Shown piece after piece: positions 25,729 to 32,389 of a stretch of 64,000 nt of DNA. The position numbers and the translations under genes were made by a program. Each line of letters begins with the position of its first letter. The first letter of the stretch is position 1. This stretch comes from Psettodes erumei. Its lineage: Eukaryota; Chordata; Actinopteri; Pleuronectiformes; Psettodidae. The notes below the pieces were generated by a model that was not told the DNA's origin, searched no databases, and saw only the letters and a list, made by a program, of their open reading frames with translations. The stretch covers positions 27,315 to 91,314 of the forward strand of contig JAFBJZ010000661.1 in NCBI GenBank assembly GCA_016785225.1. Reading direction: 5' to 3'.

Positions 25729-27057
25729 TCCCTCTTAGGCGGCGGTCATTTTGCTATATGATGTAATGATAGTTAACAACTGGCAGGCCTTCATGGATGC
25801 ATATAGCAGATACACTACAAAGTAGGAAAAATACATTCTATATGTACAGCAGTTAATCTTGATAATGTTGTAAATGATGTTGATAAGGATGCTTTATTTT
25901 TCCCAGGTGGGCCAAGGTCTATTTTGTGTGTTGGTGGCTTACCTCCTCTGTCATGTGGGTCAACTTGTTTGTTGCACTCATCTTAGAGGTCAGTTCATTG
26001 AGATTCATTCATTATAACATTTATAACGCAGACAAATACAAAAAAAGTAAAGGTAAATATAGAATAAAGTAAAGGAAAGACTTCCTTTTAGCAGAAATAT
26101 ACCTCTGGCAGAACCAGACTGGTTTACTCAGAGTTGGGCAACCATCTGCCTTGACCAGTTGGGTTGATTTCAGATGGGGGGGGTTGGTTTCTTGTCCAAA
26201 ACATATCAAGAAACCACATGTTTGTTCACTGCCATCAACAGACACTATTATTTAGAATAAAAACAATACATATGTCCTGCTGCCATTGTGAATTAATCCA
26301 CACCTGAAAGTAGTTCCCAACATTATTTTATCACAGTATCTCTGTCCTTTTTGTATGTTTAATGAAAAAAAGAGTGGAGTGGTTAACTGTTTATTGGGCC
26401 TACTTTTTTATATCAATGAAATTATAAATTTGAGAGCTGTTCCTTTTCATCTACAAGAAATAATGGGATTTTGGCTGAGAATCATGTGAAGGGTATGGAA
26501 TTCAAAAAGTAAGTTTTGGTTTGTGTGGGTTGGTGACAATAAAATCATCTCCAATAACCACAGTCTTATCTATTAATTTGCAGTAAACTACATGCTAACA
26601 ACTACCCTCTGCCCATGGTAGCAATATATGAATATATATGAATATTTCTGACCTGCTAAAAGTAGCTCTGTCTGTTCTACAGAAGTGTCTGGTGTTTCCT
26701 TTGGTTTAGTTGTAATTTCAAAAAGCTAAGCCAAGTTATTTCTGTGCAAGTGTGCATGTGTGCACAGCCAAGAAAGCAATTGTCTGTCTTCTAACAGAAT
26801 TTCATCTATAAATGGGACCGAAGTCACAGCTGCTCTGTAACAGATGTGGAGAAGATCAGATTTGAAACCTCTGTTCAGCTGATGTTCAAGTAGGTTGACA
26901 CAACTGTTGCTGTAAACTCAAACTTCAAACTCCTTATCTAATCATTCCTTGTTTCTCCATGATTTCTCCCTGTCATTGCAGGGAGCAGATCCAGGAGCCA
27001 ACAGAAGAGGAATTAGTTCGTCAATTACATCAACACCCCCACTTACATCTGCACTGA
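3795..27057 (+). CDS. tpcn2: Two-pore channel 2, 24 visible exons, first coding exon missing
   Basis: TPC2 is a lysosomal/endosomal cation channel gated by PI(3,5)P2 and, through accessory proteins, by NAADP. Two six-helix repeats per subunit dimerise to form the pore. The visible exons total 2144 nt and give about 713 residues ending in TGA. Human TPC2 has 752 residues, and the part missing here matches its cytosolic N-terminus. I recognised it by collinear similarity over the whole length: helix IS1 in exon 3, the MKKTLKCI linker, the TANNPD filter in repeat I, the LNMLIVFRFLRIIP-type IIS4 (seen as VNMLIVFRFLRIIPD), the VNNWQ filter in repeat II and the HPHL tail. Every exon is bounded by AG/GT with compatible phases: 3795-3847, 4578-4654, 7219-7396, 7556-7672, 8159-8265, 8631-8703, 17537-17636, 17742-17807, 17956-18020, 18566-18657, 19251-19332, 20720-20809, 20887-21006, 21100-21159, 21675-21803, 22410-22459, 22851-22950, 23460-23531, 23892-23965, 25327-25432, 25739-25821, 25907-25988, 26798-26889, 26982-27057. 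No frameshift or internal stop was seen, so the gene looks functional. Confidence 0.96.
4578..4654 (+). CDS. tpcn2: tpcn2 visible exon 2
   Basis: Encodes FRSINHRMDTKSLCLYQWYY and the next residues, matching the human YRSINHRVD segment. It ends in phase 2 and splices to a codon completed at 7219. The 2.56-kb intron after it carries relics of a Tc1-like transposase (about 6100-6420) and a LINE (about 6540-7060); its first part (4655-6050) shows nothing recognisable. Confidence 0.93.
6100..6420 (+). pseudogene. Tc1-like transposase relic in tpcn2 intron
   Basis: One frame reads GEGYKNISKH and, after a frameshift, IPVSTVQTMIQK, the helix-turn-helix of Tc1/mariner transposases. A stop and more frameshifts follow and no DDE motif is visible. 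This is an old, inactive fragment. Confidence 0.5.
6540..7060 (-). pseudogene. LINE reverse-transcriptase C-terminal relic
   Basis: The minus strand at 6794-7045 reads SFKYLGVTTIQDLSW, then a QCLFYL block and YACTIESILFGSITTWMGS, the thumb region after the RT catalytic core in CR1/L2-type non-LTR elements. The sequence below 6794 looks like the end of the same ORF and its 3' region. It is a 5'-truncated dead copy inside a tpcn2 intron. Confidence 0.7.
7219..7396 (+). CDS. tpcn2: tpcn2 visible exon 3 (helices IS1-IS2)
   Basis: The first residues (GLGLTITVILLLAFGE) form helix IS1. A luminal loop with PWQPPCG follows, corresponding to the human PWEPPCG. The second hydrophobic stretch, ending in LAVK, is IS2. 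Both splice sites are canonical and the exon ends in phase 0. Confidence 0.95.
7556..7672 (+). CDS. tpcn2: tpcn2 visible exon 4 (IS2 end and IS3)
   Basis: Encodes 39 residues starting SYLIGWEEF; the hydrophobic run IGYTVVISVSIIDWVL is helix IS3. The intron before it is only 159 bp. The 486-bp intron after it is AT-rich, with short TATA-type repeats near 7879-7905, and shows nothing else. Confidence 0.95.
8159..8265 (+). CDS. tpcn2: tpcn2 visible exon 5 (IS4, lipid-binding linker)
   Basis: Encodes LRVRRLLRPFFLLQNSS followed by MKKTLKCIKR. The arginines form the IS4 segment. The three lysines of MKKTLK correspond to residues that bind PI(3,5)P2 in human TPC2 (established knowledge from structural work), so lipid gating is probably kept. 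The exon ends in phase 2. Confidence 0.95.
8631..8703 (+). CDS. tpcn2: tpcn2 visible exon 6 (IS5)
   Basis: Encodes VILLLALHLCLFTMIGMLLF plus AKTE, which is helix IS5 (human LLLAIHLCLFTMFGMLLF). The donor is GTGAGC at 8704. It is followed by the largest intron of the gene, 8.8 kb, filled with nested repeats. Confidence 0.94.
8773..8798. repeat. TG microsatellite
   Basis: An uninterrupted run of about 13 TG units in tpcn2 intron 6, close to the donor side. The bases from here to 9024 hold short poly-A/ATA runs and no gene. Confidence 0.9.
9339..11183 (+). mobile_element. Hairpin-ended modular element, cluster 1 copy 1
   Basis: Opens with the terminal stem-loop AGGGCC...GGCCCT, present twice (9339 and 9391), followed by an ATT tract. 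It ends in GGGCCCGTTATCACTGCTTG then CAGTTTTAATT. The body carries the 15-nt palindrome CGCCACCTATTGGCG at about 9983 and 11039 and a one-base variant at about 10288; a fourth site near 10755 is deleted. No long open frame exists; short frames on the plus strand are by-products of the repeat. The element has no recognisable enzyme, so it must be moved by another element. Strand here means hairpin end first. Confidence 0.8.
11184..14358 (+). mobile_element. Hairpin-ended modular element, cluster 1 copy 2 (expanded)
   Basis: Starts AGGGCCCGAACACCTTCAG directly after the end of copy 1 and stops at the same GGGCCCGTTATCACTGCTTG end. It is the longest copy. Palindromes lie at about 11883, 12189, 12658, 13132, 13438, 13908 and 14213, the fifth and sixth degenerate. 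Spacings of 306 and about 470 alternate, so the internal module has been amplified inside this copy. No protein is encoded. Confidence 0.8.
14359..15513 (+). mobile_element. Hairpin-ended modular element, cluster 1 copy 3 (short)
   Basis: Begins with the AGGGCC stem-loop, then an ATT tract of about 19 units (14406-14462), and ends at the CACTGCTTGCAG hairpin. It carries only two palindromes (15068, 15374), 306 apart, and is therefore the minimal form of the element in this window. Confidence 0.8.
14404..14463. repeat. ATT microsatellite inside hairpin element
   Basis: About 19 ATT units directly after the terminal hairpin of cluster 1 copy 3. Equivalent shorter tracts follow every other hairpin module, so the microsatellite is part of the element. 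Confidence 0.9.
16530..17536. other. Remainder of tpcn2 intron 6, no feature seen
   Basis: AT-rich intronic sequence with a poly-A/T run near 17340-17400. No coding or transposon signature was recognised. Confidence 0.5.
17537..17636 (+). CDS. tpcn2: tpcn2 visible exon 7 (pore helix and filter I)
   Basis: Encodes LPNSLTSLLVLLTTANNPD, nearly identical to human LPESLTSLLVLLTTANNPD: the first pore helix and selectivity filter. The exon starts DPKKNGEWELHF, the variable turret before the pore. It sits directly downstream of the 8.8-kb repeat-filled intron and keeps the frame. Confidence 0.96.
17742..17807 (+). CDS. tpcn2: tpcn2 visible exon 8 (IS6 start)
   Basis: Encodes VMIPAYSLNRGYSIFFVTFS, continuing from filter I into helix IS6 (human VMIPAYSKNRAYAIFF). 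It is flanked by introns of 105 and 148 bp. Confidence 0.96.
17956..18020 (+). CDS. tpcn2: tpcn2 visible exon 9 (IS6 end, gate)
   Basis: Encodes CLMNLLTAIIYNQFRGYLL, the gate end of IS6. The arginine in QFRGY matches the human residue that contacts the PI(3,5)P2 headgroup and couples to the gate. The 545-bp intron after it shows no recognisable element. Confidence 0.96.
18566..18657 (+). CDS. tpcn2: tpcn2 visible exon 10 (linker)
   Basis: Encodes MSVQTSIIRRRLGIRAAFQV and the start of the cytosolic linker between the two repeats (human SLQTSLFRRRLGTRAAFEV). The donor follows 18657 in phase 2. The 593-bp intron after it starts with a CA-rich tract and carries a fish-type repeat near 18720-18835. 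Confidence 0.92.
18720..18835 (+). repeat. Fish interspersed repeat with CTAACCC-like words
   Basis: Reads TTTGTGAGGACACTCATGAA, then a block with several CCTAACCC words. This resembles a common fish intronic repeat that follows CA microsatellites. The words are irregular, so it is not a telomeric tract. Confidence 0.5.
19251..19332 (+). CDS. tpcn2: tpcn2 visible exon 11 (linker)
   Basis: Encodes EHVQVDVVLEVMSRAKMKSY and RAAIIM, from the variable EF-hand-like linker. Human similarity is weak here; the call rests on splice sites, phase agreement with both neighbours and an open frame. The donor GTCAGA is weaker than the others. The 1387-bp intron after it shows nothing recognisable. Confidence 0.82.
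20720..20809 (+). CDS. tpcn2: tpcn2 visible exon 12 (linker)
   Basis: Encodes 30 residues including IDREQFRKIFDELDKDCIKE, matching human [20 protein letters not shown]. This is the helix-rich remnant of the EF-hand pair between the two channel repeats. Confidence 0.95.
20887..21006 (+). CDS. tpcn2: tpcn2 visible exon 13 (IIS1)
   Basis: Encodes YHSPVLQRLQVIFSHYYLTI followed by LGNAVALANIMCIC, the first helix of repeat II (human LGNLIALANLVSIC). The intron before it is only 77 bp. A CA microsatellite begins just after the donor, near 21018-21046. Confidence 0.95.
21100..21159 (+). CDS. tpcn2: tpcn2 visible exon 14
   Basis: Encodes TVLVLNSEKSTAERDNYNLE, the end of IIS1 and a luminal loop (human VLDADVLPAERDDFILG). 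The 515-bp intron after it shows nothing recognisable. Confidence 0.93.
21675..21803 (+). CDS. tpcn2: tpcn2 visible exon 15 (IIS2-IIS3)
   Basis: Encodes 43 residues: LCFILYYLFEMCVKIFAFGW (IIS2), RGYLSYRNNIFDGF and the start of IIS3. Human: [29 protein letters not shown]. The 606-bp intron after it is AT-rich with no clear element. Confidence 0.96.
22410..22459 (+). CDS. tpcn2: tpcn2 visible exon 16 (IIS3)
   Basis: Encodes ILQVTIYATYRLPYSHW, the end of IIS3 (human VLEISTLAVYRLPHPGW). The last codon is split; GTGGGT is the donor. The following 391-bp intron ends with a TG microsatellite at about 22822-22840, next to the acceptor. Confidence 0.9.
22851..22950 (+). CDS. tpcn2: tpcn2 visible exon 17 (IIS4)
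   Basis: Encodes SLWEMVRLVNMLIVFRFLRI and IPDIK, the voltage-sensor helix of repeat II. TPC2-type isoleucine precedes VFRFLR where voltage-gated TPC1 has arginine; in human TPC2 this substitution removes voltage dependence (established knowledge). Voltage-independent gating is therefore expected. The 509-bp intron after it holds a TA microsatellite at about 23272-23295. Confidence 0.96.
23460..23531 (+). CDS. tpcn2: tpcn2 visible exon 18 (IIS4-IIS5 linker)
   Basis: Encodes LMALVASTLLDLVKNLRAFA plus GILV, matching human [24 protein letters not shown]. The 360-bp intron after it shows nothing recognisable. Confidence 0.96.
23892..23965 (+). CDS. tpcn2: tpcn2 visible exon 19 (IIS5)
   Basis: Encodes VVYYVFAVFGIWLFEGAIKP, helix IIS5 and the start of the luminal loop (human VVYYVFAIIGINLFRGVI). 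The 1361-bp intron after it contains a minus-strand LINE relic at about 24590-24930. Confidence 0.96.
24590..24930 (-). pseudogene. LINE relic in tpcn2 intron
   Basis: The minus strand reads SEGKMYSELDKEIGAVASVM then a VVVKKEL block and, after a short break, REIWVVTKRMRLWVQVAEI. This pattern is the C-terminal part of non-LTR reverse transcriptases common in fish. Stops and missing flanks show it is dead. Confidence 0.65.
25327..25432 (+). CDS. tpcn2: tpcn2 visible exon 20 (glycosylated luminal loop)
   Basis: Starts SLSNTSMENITSNFSMQCG: three overlapping-range N-glycosylation sequons (NTS, NIT, NFS) in the luminal loop before pore II, as in the glycosylated human loop. It continues YWPNNFDDFA (human YWANNFDDFA). 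The 306-bp intron after it ends in a TC-rich tract (about 25697-25724) serving as the polypyrimidine stretch. Confidence 0.95.
25739..25821 (+). CDS. tpcn2: tpcn2 visible exon 21 (pore helix and filter II)
   Basis: Encodes LLYDVMIVNNWQAFMDAYSR. VNNWQ is the repeat II filter; its asparagines set sodium selectivity in human TPC2 (established). The exon ends in phase 2; the following intron is 85 bp. Confidence 0.96.
25907..25988 (+). CDS. tpcn2: tpcn2 visible exon 22 (IIS6)
   Basis: Encodes WAKVYFVCWWLTSSVMWVNL plus FVALILE, helix IIS6 (human [24 protein letters not shown]). The 809-bp intron after it shows nothing recognisable. Confidence 0.96.
26798..26889 (+). CDS. tpcn2: tpcn2 visible exon 23 (C-terminal)
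   Basis: Encodes NFIYKWDRSH and a helical stretch ending FETSVQLMF (human NFLHKWD to YQMTVELLF). Donor GTAGGT starts at 26890, splitting a lysine codon. Confidence 0.94.
26982..27057 (+). CDS. tpcn2: tpcn2 visible exon 24 (last exon, stop)
   Basis: Encodes EQIQEPTEEELVRQLHQHPH and LHLH before TGA (human [25 protein letters not shown]). An AATAAA lies at 27083-27088, only 26 bases past the stop; further AATAAA-like sites downstream (for example near 27500) could give a longer 3' UTR. Confidence 0.95.
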
Positions 27058-27082
27058 TGACACACACAAACATGAAGAGATA

Positions 27083-27088
27083 AATAAA
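27083..27088 (+). promoter_or_regulatory. Candidate tpcn2 polyadenylation signal
   Basis: AATAAA just after the tpcn2 stop codon. It is the nearest signal but not the only one in the 3' flank, so use is inferred. Confidence 0.45.
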
Positions 27089-28883
27089 GAGATTTCTCAT
27101 AAATGAGTGGTTAAAGAACTGTAAGATCAAGTAGCATTCTGCTACTCATTACTGAAAGATGTGCTATTGCAATACAACTACTGAAACAAATAGAAAGCAC
27201 ATTTTTTGTATTTGTTATGTCATTCATGAAAAACCCATTGTGTGCTGCAGTTTCTTTTGTGCAAAGTTCTGTAGGTTGGCTGTGGTCTCGAGGACAAGAT
27301 TACTGTGGTCCATCCCACTCTGGCTTTTGCAAAGAATGTGTAAGAGCTGCTGCTGTAAAACGATAATAACCTACATGCTGCTTGTTTGCAAAGATAAAGG
27401 AGATTTTATTTTTCGCTGGATGCAATTTTAGCAGTTAAACCATGTACAAAGTTGTGGGAACTCAGATGTTAAGGAGCTTCACCATACAAGTTCACAAATA
27501 AATCTTGCTCCAAGTGACCAAAGCACCTTTCACAGTCAACCAACATTATTCCATCTCCTTTTTCACACAATGGAATATCATCAACCATGCTCATCTCTGG
27601 ATGAGCTAGATCCTATCTTTTTCTAGTGTGCCTTTGTATTTATATAAATAAATTTCAAATGTATTTTATTTGGAAAAAAATATTTGAAAACAAAGAAGTT
27701 TAGACATATGAGGATGTTGGAATGCAATATTATGAAATTTGAATTAAACATAAGTCTTTTCAGTGGTAAGTCTGCATTTTGTCAACTGTTTTTGAAAAGT
27801 TGTCCATAAAGATATGAAATAAATATTTGTTATACACTGTCATACACACGTACACTCAGTTTATGGTTTTAATGATTTTTTTATGAAGAGTAGTTGCCAA
27901 AAGTTATATAAATACAGAAAAAATTTGCTATGTTTTTCCTTCACACATTGCAAATGAAAAACCTTCTCCAGCTGAGCAGATTAATCATTCTTATTGAAGA
28001 AAAAAACTTAAATATACAATATACATTTCTTTAAAGGGATATTTGCCTTGACACGTCTGGGGCAGATCCAGCAATATGCTGATCTCTCGTGTCTCTGCTC
28101 CCCTGCTGATCACAGTTTCTTTGTCTCCTTTGTCTACCCTCCCCGTCTCTGCTCTCCTATTGATCAGAGTCTTGATCATACAACCTGAGTGTTATTTCTT
28201 GTCTTTTGTTCCTTTGTCCCTGACCATGTCTGGGAGCCATCTCTGTCCCTTACTGAGTTCACCCTCCTGTGTAAAGTTGCCCTTGGCTGACCAATATACA
28301 TCCACTATATGATCCATTCATGAACTGTCTGGACCCACACCTGGGGACAGGGTATAGCTGTACTCTGCCTCTTTACCCTGGGTCAGTCTCTGGTCTCACA
28401 CCCACTCTGTGTCGGTAGGCTCACCATGACCTGGAACTCCAATAAACTCACACCACCTCAGCAAACTTGGAGCTTCACTTGATTTCTTTTTTTTCCTTTA
28501 ACATTATCCACCACTATAATGAACTACCATGTAGGGTGGCGAAATTTTCTCATATTTCTATCCTAGCCTTACTACAGCATGAAGTCTGTTATGACTTTTT
28601 CATGATATATTTATGACTTACTATTACTATTATTATTATTGTATTATTATTAATAACCACCACCGCATATTATTATTATTATTATTATGTTGTGAAGATT
28701 TTCAGTTTATTTTATCCCTTATTATACTGTGAGATATTTCATTATATTTGATCTTTTCCATGATGTTTTCATGCCTTACTATACCATATCAATAAAAAAA
28801 AAACATGCCACGATACTATGACCAAAAATGCAAAAAAAGTACCATAGTTTTTAGGGACGCTAAGATCAGACCTACGATTGTAG
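27089..28883. other. 3' flank of tpcn2, no gene seen
   Basis: AT-rich to about 28000. Between 28000 and 28480 the base composition is more even and a CAATAAACTC occurs near 28440, perhaps the end of an old repeat, but I recognise no family. TTA/TTATTA tracts fill about 28620-28690. Confidence 0.45.
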
Positions 28884-29379
28884 GTTTTGTTGGATTATTA
28901 TGAAACTAAGTGTTCTTATTTCTCATCACACCATGTCATGCCACAGCCTTATGATATGTTAATCACTGCTTCGCTGCTGCTTGCTCATCAGAACAGAATG
29001 CACCACATCTGATTTTAACACTCGCTCGGGTCCAGCTAGAGCCAGCTGGCTACACATAGCAAGACACTGATAACACTCAGGTTCGCACTCCCTGGCGCCA
29101 GGAGGATAACACTCAAGGATATGCACCCTGGTCCCAAGAGGAGTCAAGATGTATAAAAACTTATGATTTCCTTAGTTCGGGGCTTCGTCTCTCCAACTCT
29201 TAAAGTGGACGGGTCGAAGCCTCAGCGCTGACTCTATACTCATCTTCCGTGACTCTAAAATAAATTCTTAACCATACGCCGTAGTTGCGTCTTCTATCTT
29301 AGTACTGTTTGACTAACTTCCTTCCCCTGGAATAAAGTTCCCGGACGAGAGGACGCGGCAGTGCCCGGTCCCACAGTTT
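28884..29379 (+). mobile_element. Solo LTR, 488-bp family, copy 1, with 4-bp target duplication
   Basis: The LTR runs 28888-29375, starting TGTTGG and ending CCCACA, flanked by GTTT on both sides (28884-28887 and 29376-29379). Inside are TATAAAAA at 29153, AATAAA at 29259-29264 and a second AATAAA at 29331. This layout suits a retroviral promoter and polyadenylation unit. No primer-binding site follows, so it is a solo LTR. The same LTR, also 488 bp, is at 43933-44420. Confidence 0.88.
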
Positions 29380-29829
29380 GATTAGGATTTGTGTATTTTT
29401 GGTTTTGGTTTTGCATCGTTTTTGTTGGTGCACATAGGCATTAGGTCTGAATGACTTTGTGCCCCTAGTGCCCCAGAACACTTCCTTATTACCTTGTTAC
29501 TTATTATTTTCCTCAGTTTTCTACAATGCAGGTGCTTTGAGGATTTGTGTATTGTTTCTTTCGCATTATTTGTACTTGCAGTGTTTTGTTGGTACAGTTT
29601 TTTAAGATTTCTGCAGCATGTTTTGTTGAATGTGTTTGGCATTCTGTATGTGTTTTTGAAATTGCGATGTAGTGCACTAAGGCTATGCATATTCTCATTT
29701 GCCCAGGTCATGGTTATCTCAAGGAAGTTTTAATCGAAAACAACCGGACTTGGTTATAGGGGACATTCCTCCTCTCCTCTCATCCAAAAGGCTTCATCAG
29801 TTCATGCTGGTCTGTCTAGGATGAACTAA
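29380..29829. other. Spacer between solo LTR and Penelope-like fragment
   Basis: Contains open frames on both strands up to about 110 codons without recognisable motifs. The last part belongs to the Penelope-like element. Confidence 0.3.
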
Positions 29830-30186
29830 TGCAGTGAGGAATGCAAGGACCTCGACATTGGTGAAACCAAACAACCACTGAACAGGCGTATGGCCCAGCA
29901 TAGAAGGGCCAACTTCTCAGGCCTAGACTCCACTGTCTATTTGCACCTCAAGGAGAAAGCCCACTCTTTTGGGGACACCAATGTTCATATCTTGGACAGG
30001 GAAGACAGATGGTTCGAAAGAGGAGTAAAGGAAGCCATCTGTGTGAAAATGGAAAAACCATCTCTCAGAGAAGGTCTTCGACGCCACCTATCTCCTACTT
30101 ACAATGCTGTCCTTTCTACACTTCGCAGGAGATTCACGACTGTCACTGTGACAACTATCACTCTAACGACTGTCGTTGCACTATAA
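29830..30186 (+). pseudogene. GIY-YIG endonuclease fragment, Penelope-like element
   Basis: The frame reads CSEECKDLDIGETKQPLNRR, then QHRRANFSG, HILDREDRWFERGVKEAI and LSPTYNAVLSTLRRRF. This is the C-terminal GIY-YIG-type nuclease region that follows the reverse transcriptase in Penelope-like retroelements of fish; the first motif is altered (DIGET where YIGET is usual). Upstream, around 29770-29800, is a CTCATCCAAAAGGCTTCATC block often seen with this family. No RT is present, so it is a truncated copy. Confidence 0.65.
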
Positions 30187-30299
30187 CGATTCTATGACAT
30201 CATTGGCCTTGTGACAATCCCCCACAGAGATTAAATACCCTGGATCTGGACACCAGTTTGTCAGACAAGCTCACCCAAGGATTCAGATGTAAAGCTGAA

Positions 30300-31700
30300 G
30301 CATCTCCTACTTGTGGGAGGCCAAAGGTCTGTCGGGAATCACAAGGGTCACAGGGGTCATCACAACATCTTGGCTCAATGCTGATTCAGTGTCCAGGGTC
30401 ACAGTCACAGACGAAGGTTGCTGCACAGGACTTGGTGATATGGGGGAGAGTGGGGCAGGAGGTGTCAGGGCCATGGCAAGTCTTGCTAGCTCATCGGCCA
30501 CGTCAACTTCTGTGGGCCCATTGTTTTTAAGCCCTCCTGTAGAGTGCCCAGGAACCATCCTGAAACCACACTCCCCCGTCTGGCAAGTAATGCCTTGTTC
30601 CTATGGAGTTACCGGTGTCATCCGTCTCTGCACTGTTACTATGGGAGGCAATAGGGGTCTCATACAAAAGAGTCAGCCATCCATTGCATGAACAAGAGTT
30701 CCCACATCTTTCGGTAAACTGCCAGGCGAAAGCCGCTACTCAAGGGCCTGGGCTGATACCAATACCCCAACATGTCTGACAGGGAGGTACAGGTCACCTT
30801 AGCACTGCGTTTCAAGGACCAGAATTTCTGGTTGGCCAACTGAGAGAACCAGTCAGCCTGACCACACCAGGATCCCCTGGGTGGCATCAGTTTTAAAGGC
30901 CGTAGCATCCATGGCACCACAACACAGCCAATGCTTCCCATAAATAAGGTACATCCTCAGCACCACATGAGATGCATCTTCTATCAACCAGCAAAGTATT
31001 AATCATAACATTTAATCAGAACTACTAATATAACAAATATGGCATAAGCTAGGGCATTGCAGTCTTGCTTCTTCATGCTTTAGTTTAAAGACACAACTGT
31101 GGCATGATCCCTCGTTTCTGCTTCTTCAAGCTCTCTTTGCGCCGCTAAGTGCACCAGCCAGGGTGACCAGATAGGTGGTGGTGGTACAGGCATGGGAGGC
31201 TCGCACCAGACTGGAAAGACTGCAGTATAGGTCATTTGCCACATAATCAGTGTGAGCTGGGAGATATGCTTCAGCCAGTGTAGAAGGGAAACCCCCCATA
31301 CCAAGGCCCAGAGTGCAAGGACAGTGGTTCTCCCTATCCAGGGCCATCTAGCCCTTCCTGTCAAGCTTGCTGCTTTGTAGCCAATGTGGGCCATGTATGA
31401 AAATGACCAAGCCTCCTTCGTGACCAACCACCATGTACTGTACCACTGGGACGAAGTCACGTGCCACTGTCAGGGCGCCCCAGATGAGTAATATATAATT
31501 TGGGGTGGGATGGGTATCGAAGACAGTCTGACATGTCCCAGTACATAAGTCATGAACCACGATACCATCAGGTCCCTCCGTCCAAAGTAGAATACCGTCA
31601 TACCAAGTAGTACGGCAGCTACCACCACAGTGTAGAGGTGTAGATATGTTAAGAGTTGGTAGTGATTCCACTGTCCGTAGCAGCAGTACAGTACCCATAT
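30300..31700 (-). pseudogene. Minus-strand frames downstream of the envelope-like end
   Basis: Frames at 31348-31698, 31080-31460, 30660-30941 and 30307-30558 follow the envelope-like segment. The first two overlap and contain hydrophobic patches. They could be accessory genes of a complex retrovirus, displaced envelope sequence, or a second element. No family was recognised. Confidence 0.3.
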
Positions 31701-31949
31701 GGTTAGGATAGCATAAAAATCAAGGCCGGACAGTACCTTGTCAGCTTCTATCTCAGTGCTGTTGGTGGCATTGGGGTGGTGACATTCTTTAAATCAGTAT
31801 CAGTCATCAGTTATCAGCTTGATAACGATGATAATTGTTGCTTGGTGAAGGGCAGAAGTGATAGTGACCAAGCCCTTTCTGGTCCTGATATCTATAAAGC
31901 ATGAAGTCTCCCCCTCCTTCTTAGAGGAGGGGCTTGTTTTCTTCCTTCT

Positions 31950-32240
31950 TTTTCTTACCAGACTTCTTGCTTTTTACCAATACCTCCTTCTTCCAACAGA
32001 CTGCTCCAACTTCGCCTTTGAGAACTGCCAGGCCTACAGCAACAGAAACTAGGAGACCTAGCACTAACATAAAATATGGTTAATCCCAGGATAAAATCCT
32101 GGTAAAGACAGAGAAAATCAACGATGTAGCCCAATTCCAGCCTTCTTTAATTATTTCTCCAGCGGTGGCCACAGTGTCAGTGAGAACATTCGTTATCATT
32201 GCCCCTGCTGTTTATACCGCGTACAGTCATGTTCATCTAC
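31950..32240 (-). pseudogene. Envelope transmembrane-like segment
   Basis: The minus strand encodes an amphipathic stretch, a Trp-containing membrane-proximal part and a hydrophobic segment of about 20 residues followed by a short basic tail, the order typical for the C-terminus of a retroviral transmembrane subunit. A stop codon interrupts it just before the hydrophobic segment. Inactive. Confidence 0.45.
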
Positions 32241-32389
32241 GCTGACCACACTTCAGCGAGAGTTCCACAGGCTCATAGCAGGTACTGTTGCTGTACAGTC
32301 AATTTGGGCCTACCCAGTTGAATCCTTCAACTTCTTGATCCATGACATAGGCTTTGTCTGAAGGCATGTCCTTCTGTGAGCATGATCAA

